Origin: Oligoflexia bacterium
Lineage (GTDB): Bacteria; Bdellovibrionota_G; JANQFH01
Reading direction: 5' to 3'
Assembly: GCA_028277945.1 (NCBI GenBank)
Contig: JANQFH010000046.1
Span: 1 to 38,708 of the forward strand
Length of the DNA stretch: 38,708 nucleotides
Of this stretch, positions 7,843 to 12,797 are shown in pieces. Made by a program: the position numbers and the translations under genes. Every line of letters starts with the position of its first letter. The first letter of the stretch is position 1. The notes under the pieces are model-generated. The model was not told the origin of the DNA, did no database searches, and saw only the letters and a list, made by a program, of their open reading frames with translations.

Positions 7843-8352
7843 TCACACATTTAGGTATTTAGTTAGGTACTTCCAACTGTAGCCCCTGAGGATTTGCCCA
7901 ATATTCCCAGCACTTGTAGGGTAGTACTTGGCAAGTGTTGATGCACGCTCGCCCCACTTAAAATGTTTATAATAGATGTCGACCACATCGGCCGCCTTAA
8001 GTTGATTTGTGTGTCTGTGCTCGCCTTTTGATTGCCGACCTCGTCGCACCATATCGGCTGCGTTTTCCTGTTGATCGCCCTCAACCAGATGGTCCGGGTT
8101 AACGCAACAAGGGTTATCACAAGTGTGTCGCAAGATGGCACTTGGCTGCTTACCGTGTTCAATAAAATAGGCCACACGATGTGCTAGATAGTTCGCACCA
8201 CGACCGAGGCTCATCATACCGTAGCCACCAGGGTTGCAGTAACCAGCCCAGAGCCAGCAACCGCTCATCGGCTCATGGTGAACGCTCGCCGAGAACCGAG
8301 CTAGCTGTTTTTTTGATGGTGCGGGAATCGCCTTGGGTTTGGTCCACGTCAT
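7843..8352 (-). CDS. HNH homing-type endonuclease
   Basis: 169 residues. The ββα-metal core is visible as LRHTCDNPCCVNPDHL with H76 and H88, and the Cys cluster C78/C82/C83 typical of the HNH_3 group. Upstream is the family motif GCWLWAGYCNPGGYGMM (31-47) and LAHRVAYFIEHG (57-68). The C-terminal part (ADVVDIYYKHFKWGERASTLAKYY) looks like a DNA-binding helix-turn-helix recognition domain. It overlaps groES by ATGA, so it is free-standing and co-transcribed, with no intron visible. Likely a selfish element in the groES transcript. Confidence 0.9.
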   Translation of the reverse strand: MTWTKPKAIPAPSKKQLARFSASVHHEPMSGCWLWAGYCNPGGYGMMSLGRGANYLAHRVAYFIEHGKQPSAILRHTCDNPCCVNPDHLVEGDQQENAADMVRRGRQSKGEHRHTNQLKAADVVDIYYKHFKWGERASTLAKYYPTSAGNIGQILRGYSWKYLTKYLNV

Positions 8353-8669
8353 GACTCTACGTCCACAGCGAACTCTTCGCCGTCTTCGAGCACAGCGATA
8401 ATGTGCCCTTCTGGGATGAGATAGAGCTCCGTATTGGCGTCTGTGTTACGCCACACTGAGTCACCTGACTTGGGGTAAAACAGCACACGATCGCCTTCGG
8501 CTACGTCGATGACCTTCTCACCTACGCTCAGCACTTTGGCAGATACGAGCCGTCCGTTCTTGGTTGAATTTGTGGGCAATATGAGCCCAGCTTTGGTCGT
8601 TTGTTCGATCTGTCTTGGCATCTCGAGCAATACGTTAGACTTGAAAGCTTTGATATCCTGTACATTCAT
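8349..8669 (-). CDS. groES: GroES-like co-chaperonin
   Basis: 106 residues from ATG 8667-8669. It has the chaperonin-10 barrel pattern: an N-terminal strand (KAFKSNVLLEMP), a mobile loop with the GroEL-binding tripeptide region (TTKAGLILPT, compare GIVL in bacterial GroES), then GRLVSAKVLSVGEKV and EGDRVLFYP matching the conserved G-x-V-x-A-V-G and GD-x-V-x-Y/F segments. A viral GroES would replace the host cap and retune GroEL for capsid or tail folding, as T4 gp31 does. An in-frame GTG two codons upstream is unlikely to be the start. The promoter lies immediately upstream with virtually no leader. Confidence 0.9.
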   Translation of the reverse strand: MNVQDIKAFKSNVLLEMPRQIEQTTKAGLILPTNSTKNGRLVSAKVLSVGEKVIDVAEGDRVLFYPKSGDSVWRNTDANTELYLIPEGHIIAVLEDGEEFAVDVES

Positions 8670-8676
8670 ACACACT

Positions 8677-8704
8677 ATTGTACAGTGTTAACGTAATTTG
8701 TCAA
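8677..8704 (-). promoter_or_regulatory. Sigma70-like promoter of groES (copy 1 of duplicated promoter)
   Basis: Reading leftward: TTGACA at 8704-8699, 16-base spacer, TACAAT at 8682-8677. The predicted start is near 8670, one base from the groES ATG, so the mRNA would be nearly leaderless. Positions 8677-8708 match 28689-28720 at 30 of 32 bases, including the whole spacer, which holds GTTAAC and TGTACA palindromes. Spacer conservation beyond the hexamers suggests a bound regulator. Confidence 0.75.
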
Positions 8705-8789
8705 CAACAGACAAAACCCCTGTACTTGTGAATTTGCACAGGTGTATTGTCCGGACTATTGCCCGACCGGGCATTTGTGGGGCAATTAT
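8705..8789 (-). terminator. Possible leftward terminators before the groES promoter
   Basis: Two dyads lie between the 61-aa gene and the groES promoter: TGCCC-gacc-GGGCA at 8760-8773, and CCTGT (8719-8723) with ACAGG (8738-8742), the latter followed leftward by GGTTTTGTC. The stems are short and the U tract is only four bases, so termination would be weak. The segment has no ORF. Confidence 0.35.
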
Positions 8790-8975
8790 TTACTCATACC
8801 ACCTCATGCCCACCACATAAAAACCACACATCGGCTTCCTTGAAAGCTCCACACCGTTTCGTGATCGAACCAGCCAGTGAGAGGCCCTGTCCTCACGTGG
8901 GAGTACCTCGCACAAAACCCGATTCCGCTCTCTGTGCCTGTAGAGAAGCGCCCGGATACCGTGAAGTGTCGTCAT
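8790..8975 (-). CDS. Small basic hypothetical protein (61 aa)
   Basis: Starts at ATG 8973-8975, sharing one base with the stop of the DUF5658-like gene (TGATG). The sequence is Arg-rich (IRALLYRHRERNRVLCEVLP) and ends in an aromatic segment (MCGFYVVGMRWYE). The overlap style matches the operon, but there is no independent support. Could be spurious. Confidence 0.45.
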   Translation of the reverse strand: MTTLHGIRALLYRHRERNRVLCEVLPREDRASHWLVRSRNGVELSRKPMCGFYVVGMRWYE

Positions 8976-9286
8976 CACAAAACCCCGGCAAAAAAGATGT
9001 GAGCAAAAGCCCCCACGATATGCCATACACACAATAATGCATATATACTGAACAGAATAATACAGACAGGGTAGATATCGACCGACCTGCGTATCTTCCA
9101 CAGCACCCATAGCGCAGCGCCAACAAGCACAACCTTCGTAGACCAAAAGCACCACCAACCTTGCTCGATAGCCCAGCGCATGATGGGGTTTGCCTCCTGC
9201 CCACGGTCCAGGGCAATGAAGGCGTGTGTGGCCCCAGCGTCCACCAGGTTGAGCACATATATACAGATCAAAAGCGTCGCTCGCAT
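8975..9286 (-). CDS. DUF5658-like integral membrane protein
   Basis: 103 residues with hydrophobic segments at roughly 2-13, 42-62 and 70-98. It carries the hallmark of this group: VDAGATHAFIALDRGQEANP (D-x3-T ... G-x-E-x-NP) followed by KVVLVGAALWVLWKIRR. AGGAGG sits 5 bases before the ATG. The role of this family in phages is unknown. Being in the first late genes next to a second small membrane protein, it may act on the inner membrane. Confidence 0.75.
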   Translation of the reverse strand: MRATLLICIYVLNLVDAGATHAFIALDRGQEANPIMRWAIEQGWWCFWSTKVVLVGAALWVLWKIRRSVDIYPVCIILFSIYALLCVWHIVGAFAHIFFAGVL

Positions 9287-9414
9287 CGAAACCTCCTACG
9301 AAACCAGTATTTTAGCTTGAGCCAGTAGTATAAAATAAAGAATCTAACGCTTTGACGACGCATGTCCACTAGGTATCTATCAAGGTAGTAGACTGTCTCC
9401 TTACGCTGCCTCAT
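9268..9414 (-). CDS. Small basic aromatic protein (48 aa)
   Basis: From ATG 9412-9414 (GGAG close upstream, ATGA overlap with the preceding gene). Sequence begins MRQRKETVYYLDRYLVDM and has a hydrophobic, Tyr/Phe-rich stretch (FFILYYWLKLKYWF) ending in an Arg-rich tail. It looks like a membrane-surface or single-pass peptide. Its last 19 bases overlap the next gene and supply that gene's AGGAGG. A longer frame reaching 9681 exists, but its first part overlaps other genes and lacks a start signal. Confidence 0.5.
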   Translation of the reverse strand: MRQRKETVYYLDRYLVDMRRQSVRFFILYYWLKLKYWFRRRFRCERRF

Positions 9415-9518
9415 TTCTCCCAAGGCTCCTTCATACATGAGCCAATAAGGCCCATCACAGCCCACAGGGTTATGGCACCTACGTGAAACCAAATAACCAG
9501 TGAAATCAATGTCATCAT
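9411..9518 (-). CDS. Single-pass membrane miniprotein (35 aa)
   Basis: MMTLISLVIWFHVGAITLW then AVMGLIGSCMKEPWEK: one long hydrophobic helix with a short polar tail. AGGAGG lies 5 bases upstream and a good promoter ends only 17 bases upstream, so the start is well supported despite the tiny size. It may be a toxin-like or holin-like peptide, or a modulator of a host membrane protein. Unknown family. Confidence 0.6.
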   Translation of the reverse strand: MMTLISLVIWFHVGAITLWAVMGLIGSCMKEPWEK

Positions 9519-9535
9519 GTCTGCCTCCTATATAC

Positions 9536-9563
9536 ATAATAGCAGACTGAGACTGGGCGTCAA
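9536..9563 (-). promoter_or_regulatory. Sigma70-like promoter for the small membrane gene group
   Basis: Leftward TTGACG at 9563-9558, 16-base spacer, TATTAT at 9541-9536. The -35 overlaps the stop codon of the upstream gene. The predicted start near 9529 leaves a short leader containing AGGAGG. Confidence 0.7.
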
Positions 9564-9961
9564 GAAGTTTTTTCACACTGGGGGCATAAAGTTCTATACC
9601 ACCCGCCCCGCGCTTTAAGCTTGGCCGGGGTGGCACTGCAAACCTCACACACCTCAGCTGAGCGCTCTTCGATCTCGTCAATCACGCCCTCAATCTTCTC
9701 GTTGAGCTTAGCAGAACACCAGCAATCGATATAGACCCTGAGCGTGCCATACTTCTCCTTGATCTGCGAGAACTCTGCCCTAGCTCCAAGCTCGCTAGCC
9801 AAGAGCAGGCTAATGCGGCCGCACATCTCCCGCACCAGGGGCTCCCAGCCGTCGCCATGCTCCATACCCCAGCACATACATGTAGTGCTCATGGGCATAT
9901 AGCGTTGAGCAAAAAGATCGGGGAAGTCTTTGACTAATGCCTTATCTAGCTCATCTCTCAT
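9560..9961 (-). CDS. Conserved phage protein with C-terminal zinc ribbon
   Basis: 133 residues from ATG 9959-9961, overlapping the previous stop (ATGA). The pattern GDGWEPLVREMCGRI (about 37-51), then IKEKYGTLRVYID and a C-terminal CEVCSATP ... GGWYRTLCPQCE is typical of a widespread phage family of unknown function, in which the acidic helix between the two halves is followed by a Cys4 ribbon. No enzymatic motif is visible. The frame extends 8 codons upstream, but the overlapping ATG is the better start. Confidence 0.75.
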   Translation of the reverse strand: MRDELDKALVKDFPDLFAQRYMPMSTTCMCWGMEHGDGWEPLVREMCGRISLLLASELGARAEFSQIKEKYGTLRVYIDCWCSAKLNEKIEGVIDEIEERSAEVCEVCSATPAKLKARGGWYRTLCPQCEKTS

Positions 9962-10134
9962 GAGTAGCCGTCCTTTTCCCAACAAGACCCACGCAGCGCA
10001 AAACTGGTGCCACCACTAATTAGTCGACGAGTCTTACTACGGCAAAGCTCACATACAGTATCAGGCTCTTCAGTAATTCGCTGCTCTTTTTGGTACTCAC
10101 CACACTCTTCACATTCATATGTGTATATTGGCAT
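9958..10134 (-). CDS. FmdB-like zinc-ribbon protein (58 aa)
   Basis: First gene of the leftward block. MPIYTYECEECGEYQKEQRI is the standard opening of FmdB-type zinc ribbons, with C8-x2-C11 and C28-x2-C31 and then a Lys/Arg/Gly-rich tail. GTAGGAGG precedes the ATG and a sigma70-like promoter lies 17 bases upstream. FmdB proteins are regarded as small regulators and are common in phages. Here it could help switch expression between the two blocks, an inference from position only. Confidence 0.8.
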   Translation of the reverse strand: MPIYTYECEECGEYQKEQRITEEPDTVCELCRSKTRRLISGGTSFALRGSCWEKDGYS

Positions 10135-10150
10135 AACACCTCCTACATAT

Positions 10151-10178
10151 AGTGTACGCAGTTCTCGGGCTAAGTCAA
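10151..10178 (-). promoter_or_regulatory. Sigma70-like promoter of the FmdB-like gene
   Basis: Leftward TTGACT at 10178-10173, 16-base spacer, TACACT at 10156-10151. It sits just downstream (in the leftward sense) of the strong terminator, so it could drive the late block independently of read-through. Confidence 0.65.
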
Positions 10179-10187
10179 GCTACCAAC

Positions 10188-10234
10188 AAAAAAACACACT
10201 GCACCCAGGGCCCTCACTTTCCGAGGCCCTGGGT
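10188..10234 (-). terminator. Strong rho-independent terminator, leftward
   Basis: Leftward strand: a 10-bp G/C-rich stem, ACCCAGGGCC paired with GGCCCTGGGT (10234-10225 with 10212-10203), slightly extended by TC/GA with a bulge, then GCAGTGTG and seven T residues (10194-10188). On the other strand the hairpin is followed by CAGTAG, so it is directional. No protein gene precedes it on the leftward strand, implying that a short non-coding transcript ends here. Confidence 0.8.
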
Positions 10235-10421
10235 CAGTAGTATAATAAACAATACAACGTGAGTGACAGCATTTCAAAATCGTGTTATTACTAGCCGCGG
10301 CTCCTCACGAGCAAGCGGCGCCGTTAATTAGCAGTACCTATTATCTAATTTTGCGATAATAGCAAGTCCCTACGCAGTGGGTAAATTTCCCCTTAAAACT
10401 GAATTATTACAAGACATACTT

Positions 10422-10517
10422 CATGTGCCTTGACGCTGCCCTGTGAGGGGGGCAGCTTCTGCACTGAGTCTACTTCGCCCCCTGTCCGTGCGTTTGTCGC
10501 ACTTCCGGGGGCACATG
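10422..10517 (-). ncRNA. Multi-branched RNA fold at the 5' end of a leftward transcript
   Basis: CATGTGCC (10422-10429) pairs perfectly with GGCACATG (10510-10517), enclosing two hairpins: GCTGCCC/GGGCAGC (10435-10441 with 10450-10456) and an interrupted stem GCCCCC/GGGGGC (10477-10482 with 10507-10512) with inner GTGCG/CGCAC (10488-10492 with 10498-10502). The outermost helix shares a few bases with the second hairpin. The leftward promoter at 10523-10552 would start transcription at about 10516, right at the fold's edge. The complement also folds and ends in TTTTT, so the sense strand is inferred. Confidence 0.5.
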
Positions 10518-10522
10518 TTTTT

Positions 10523-10552
10523 AATATACGTGTGCGTACATGTATACGTCAA
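10523..10552 (-). promoter_or_regulatory. Leftward sigma70-like promoter for the structured transcript
   Basis: TTGACG at 10552-10547, 18-base spacer, TATATT at 10528-10523. The spacer is longer than in the other promoters here (16-17), so it may be weaker or activator-dependent. The three 11-bp repeats start two bases upstream of its -35, well placed for a regulator acting on both divergent promoters. Confidence 0.5.
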
Positions 10553-10553
10553 C

Positions 10554-10586
10554 ACTCGTGACACAGTCGTGACAAACTTGTGACAA
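10554..10586. repeat. Three tandem 11-bp repeats between divergent promoters
   Basis: ACTCGTGACAC, AGTCGTGACAA and ACTTGTGACAA lie head to tail with no gap; the core is (C/T)GTGACA. One repeat per helical turn puts all cores on one face of the DNA. They end 10 bases before the -35 of the rightward promoter. Likely binding sites for a phage or host regulator, or iterons of a replication origin. Confidence 0.7.
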
Positions 10587-10596
10587 AAGTAATTGG

Positions 10597-10625
10597 TTGA
10601 CAAGCAACATACAACCTGCTAGTAT
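10597..10625 (+). promoter_or_regulatory. Main rightward (early) promoter
   Basis: TTGACA at 10597-10602, 17-base spacer, TAGTAT at 10620-10625. The expected start is at about 10632, exactly on the A of the first ATG, so the first mRNA would be leaderless. It is the only good promoter ahead of the first early gene. Confidence 0.75.
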
Positions 10626-10631
10626 TAGTGT

Positions 10632-11090
10632 ATGGAAAACATTGCACACTTAGGTATCCTCAAGTATTTCACCACTAAAATGGTGGGGATCTTCCCCACA
10701 CTTGAGTACGATGAGATATTTAACTCTCTGTGGATCCAGGCACAGCACAGCCTTCGAGGATATGACCCCGAGAAGGGCAAAGAGTCAACGTATCTGTACA
10801 GTTGCCTCGCTAGGGCCTCTGTGAGGGTCTGTAAGGCTCTTCTCAAGCAGGAGGGTACCTACCTGGCCAAATGGGCCGAGGAGCCCGCAGATTGGCAGTC
10901 AGAGCCCCTAGACGTGATTTCGCAGATTGACGCCAGAACGGCCATTGCAGGGTTACCGGCACTACAGGCTTACATAGAGGACGGCCCCCGGAGCGCCATT
11001 GCGGCGCGTAGGGGGTACAGCAGACAGAGGGGGCATGTGGTGTTTCAGAATGAACTCAGGGAAGCTCAGCGTAGACTGGGGGCAGCATGA
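10632..11090 (+). CDS. Sigma-70-like protein (putative RNA polymerase sigma factor)
   Basis: 152 residues, first gene of the rightward operon. The segment YDEIFNSLWIQAQHSLRGYDP ... GKESTYLYSCLARA (about 26-61, in two parts) matches sigma region 2 (helix, D-P-x-x-G, S/T-T-Y-L-Y). The C-terminus RSAIAARRGYSRQRGH ... LREAQRRL resembles the region 4 helix-turn-helix. At this size it is an ECF-like minimal sigma. It could redirect host polymerase to late promoters or act as an anti-host factor. There is no ribosome site and the promoter start falls on the ATG. Confidence 0.65.
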   Translation: MENIAHLGILKYFTTKMVGIFPTLEYDEIFNSLWIQAQHSLRGYDPEKGKESTYLYSCLARASVRVCKALLKQEGTYLAKWAEEPADWQSEPLDVISQIDARTAIAGLPALQAYIEDGPRSAIAARRGYSRQRGHVVFQNELREAQRRLGAA

Positions 11091-11239
11091 GGTGTACGCA
11101 TTGCGGCAGTCAGGAGTTTGAGCGGTACGAGTTCCACGACGTGTGTTTGGAGTGCGATACAGCTTACGGCATTGAGCCGCAAGAGGTTCCTTTTGAGGAT
11201 GAAATTCACTGGTCTGAAGAAAAATCACATTTTGCATGA
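11087..11239 (+). CDS. Zinc-ribbon miniprotein (50 aa)
   Basis: Begins MRCTHCGSQEFERYEF with C3-x2-C6 and C20-x2-C23, a minimal Cys4 ribbon, then an acidic tail. ATGA overlap with the sigma-like gene means coupled translation, so it may work with it (for example as a partner or anti-sigma), but that is inference. Confidence 0.65.
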   Translation: MRCTHCGSQEFERYEFHDVCLECDTAYGIEPQEVPFEDEIHWSEEKSHFA

Positions 11240-11246
11240 TTTTTAG

Positions 11247-11274
11247 TTGACAACGTATTTAGGCATGGTATTCT
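11247..11274 (+). promoter_or_regulatory. Sigma70-like promoter upstream of 11293
   Basis: TTGACA at 11247-11252, 16-base spacer, TATTCT at 11269-11274. The predicted start is near 11281, leaving a 12-base leader that holds GGAGG for the ATG at 11293. It lies directly after the stop of the sigma-like/zinc-ribbon pair, so the rest of the operon can be expressed separately. Confidence 0.7.
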
Positions 11275-11292
11275 ATAGTTATGGAGGCAATT

Positions 11293-11553
11293 ATGGATAA
11301 CAAAATCACAACCGAGTTTGAGAAGATTACCCTAGAGCAAGAGGCTGAGGCAGCCTGGTGCGAGGAGACCACGTTGGTCTACAGCGAGGAGACCAGCCGC
11401 CTTGTGAAGCACCTTGCCAAGAACCCCGGTCTGTTTGTAGACAACAGCGAGGCAGGCAAAGTGTTTTTTGAGCTACTCGAGACGAGTATCGATGAAGACC
11501 GTTACGCTGTTGATGGTTTTGAGCTTACGTTTTCAGAGCCGGTGGAGGGATAA
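11293..11553 (+). CDS. Acidic early protein (86 aa)
   Basis: Start chosen at ATG 11293 because GGAGG lies 5 bases before it; an upstream in-frame ATG at 11281 sits at the predicted transcription start. The protein is very acidic (EFEKITLEQEAEAAWCEE) with a mixed helical body. Strongly acidic first genes of phage operons often bind host DNA-binding proteins or polymerase, but no family is recognised. Confidence 0.65.
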   Translation: MDNKITTEFEKITLEQEAEAAWCEETTLVYSEETSRLVKHLAKNPGLFVDNSEAGKVFFELLETSIDEDRYAVDGFELTFSEPVEG

Positions 11554-11554
11554 C

Positions 11555-11746
11555 ATGGTATCGCACTACAACAAAACCGGTATGCATGTATTCGCCCACG
11601 ATCAGGCTTGGGGTTGGAAAGTAAAGGTAACTCACAATAGACACGGTGTCCTTTATGTGTCTTACCCCCGCAGCCCGCAACATTTTCTTAAGTGTTGTGA
11701 AGAGGCTCACGCACTGGCCACGAAAGGGTACGGACGTGCGGTATAG
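11555..11746 (+). CDS. Hypothetical protein (63 aa)
   Basis: ATG 11555-11557 follows GGAGGGATAAC. Sequence MVSHYNKTGMHVFAHDQAWG then a strand-rich section and a C-terminal helix with two adjacent Cys (FLKCCEEAHALATKGYG). It overlaps the following lipoprotein gene by 11 bases. Family unknown. Confidence 0.65.
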   Translation: MVSHYNKTGMHVFAHDQAWGWKVKVTHNRHGVLYVSYPRSPQHFLKCCEEAHALATKGYGRAV

Positions 11747-12143
11747 TGTTTTGATACTGCTGGTGTCGTGCTATTTTGGCAGTTCTACACCAGATGGGCG
11801 CGGGTTGACAGGGGAGGAGACTGTCATTATATCACGCACCATAGAATTAGCAGACCCCGGGGATGATGTTGCCTCCTCCCTATATTCTCTCCGGGTCTTA
11901 GCGGGTGCAGACGCCGTGGCTGATTATTGTCAGCCCGGCGCTGCGGCCTGCGCTATGATTCTTGAGGGGGTTATCGTGTATGATGGGGTTGATATTACCG
12001 CATTTATACACGAGCTCATGCACTTTTTGCAGTGGTACGCAGATCGCAATCTTGACTACGGCCATGAAATCGGGCACTATTGGACACAATCGGGCGGAGA
12101 AAGTAGTTTGCAATGGAGGTTGGTGTATGCCGAAGATATTTGA
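11736..12143 (+). CDS. Putative zincin lipoprotein 1 (HExxH metalloprotease-like)
   Basis: 135 residues from GTG 11736. The N-terminus MRYSVLILLVSC is a short export signal with a lipobox (LVSC, C12), so the protein is probably lipid-anchored. It has HELMH (92-96) and, 14 residues on, H110 within HEIGH (110-114), giving HExxH-x13-H as likely zinc ligands with E93 catalytic. C65 and C72 (YC-x5-AC) may form a disulfide. The same landmarks recur in the protein at 21173-21625. At this size only a minimal protease core fits. Possible roles: attack on host envelope proteins, exclusion of other phages, or peptidoglycan-linked functions. Confidence 0.75.
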   Translation: MRYSVLILLVSCYFGSSTPDGRGLTGEETVIISRTIELADPGDDVASSLYSLRVLAGADAVADYCQPGAAACAMILEGVIVYDGVDITAFIHELMHFLQWYADRNLDYGHEIGHYWTQSGGESSLQWRLVYAEDI

Positions 12144-12366
12144 ATTTATGAAAAACGTCGACTCTCTGTCTGAGGTACGTCGGGTCTGTCTATGTTGTGT
12201 TGATGGTACATTTGAAATGCAGGCCTTTTTGCGCGATTTTTCTATTAGTTTAAGCCTGGTCCATGAACTGCAAGAAAGAGCGGAAGATTCGCAATTTGTG
12301 CTAACGAGTATCGTACCTTGGCCCGACGGGCTATTAGTTGAATTTAAATTTCTGGAGGACCTATGA
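12127..12366 (+). CDS. Hypothetical protein (79 aa)
   Basis: ATG 12127 has GGAGG 7 bases upstream. Sequence MPKIFEFMKNVDSLSEVRRV then VCLCCVDGTF, a helical centre and a strand-rich C-terminus (VPWPDGLLVEFKFLEDL). It overlaps the end of the zincin gene by 17 bases. The C-x-C-C group could bind metal. No family recognised. Confidence 0.65.
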   Translation: MPKIFEFMKNVDSLSEVRRVCLCCVDGTFEMQAFLRDFSISLSLVHELQERAEDSQFVLTSIVPWPDGLLVEFKFLEDL

Positions 12367-12587
12367 ACGAATCTGAATTTTTAAAACAGTTTTGGGAACT
12401 ATTCCCAGAAGTGTCCTATGAATTTAGGGGTACGCGTTTTTTTGACCCCACTGAGGATAAACAGCATGTTGTTGGAATGCCCGCAGTGCGCCTGTTGCAG
12501 GAAGCGACGGGCTACAGTGAGGACACTTGTGCAAAGGTTGCTTCTGTGCTGTACTCTGTTGGGTTTACAGATGGGGTGTGCACATGA
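12363..12587 (+). CDS. Hypothetical protein (74 aa)
   Basis: ATGA overlap with the preceding gene and GGAGG just upstream. Starts MNESEFLKQFWELFPEVSYE, moderately acidic, with a helical C-terminal half (RLLQEATGYSEDTCAKVASVLY) that could be a helix-turn-helix-like fold. Function unknown. Confidence 0.65.
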   Translation: MNESEFLKQFWELFPEVSYEFRGTRFFDPTEDKQHVVGMPAVRLLQEATGYSEDTCAKVASVLYSVGFTDGVCT

Positions 12588-12751
12588 GGGCTGTGCTAGC
12601 AGTGGGGCTTTTGGCGGTAGCCGGTGTCTTTGCAACGTTGGCGCTGGCGAGCGAGCATGCGTCACGTGTAGTAGAGAAGCTGCCCATGCATGCGGATAAC
12701 GACGATCCTATCTACGGGATCGATGCTGGACTAGAGGATTTGCGGAATTAG
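12584..12751 (+). CDS. Small exported or membrane-anchored protein (55 aa)
   Basis: N-terminal signal: MRAVLAVGLLAVAGVFATLA then LASEHA, with an A-x-A type cleavage site after residue 22. The mature part is only about 33 residues, acidic (HADNDDPIYGIDAGLEDL). It could be periplasmic or remain as a single-pass anchor. It begins inside the preceding gene's stop (ATGA). Confidence 0.6.
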   Translation: MRAVLAVGLLAVAGVFATLALASEHASRVVEKLPMHADNDDPIYGIDAGLEDLRN

Positions 12752-12752
12752 C

Positions 12753-12780
12753 TTGCAACATCTATAATTTGTTGTATCAT
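12753..12780 (+). promoter_or_regulatory. Sigma70-like promoter upstream of 12798
   Basis: TTGCAA at 12753-12758, 16-base spacer, TATCAT at 12775-12780. It begins right after the stop of the previous gene. The short leader carries AGGAGG ahead of the ATG at 12798. Confidence 0.65.
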
Positions 12781-12797
12781 ATATACAGGAGGCAGAT

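Larger units (their letters stand above)
10135..10631. other. Divergent non-coding control region
   Basis: A 497-base region separating the leftward and rightward blocks, with no credible gene. From left to right it holds the FmdB-gene promoter (10151-10178), a strong leftward terminator (10188-10234), an A/T-rich stretch with modest dyads (10240-10420), a multi-branched foldable segment (10422-10517), a leftward promoter (10523-10552), three 11-bp tandem repeats (10554-10586) and the rightward promoter (10597-10625). This is the obvious place for the transcription switch, and possibly an origin. Confidence 0.8.

Noticed and set aside
9415..9681. Long version of the frame ending at 9268
   Set aside because: Its first part overlaps the zinc-ribbon gene and the 35-residue membrane gene in another frame, and each of those has a better start signal.
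10421..10603. 60-codon leftward frame in the control region
   Set aside because: It covers promoters, repeats and foldable RNA, lacks a ribosome site, and its Cys/Thr/Arg-rich product looks random.
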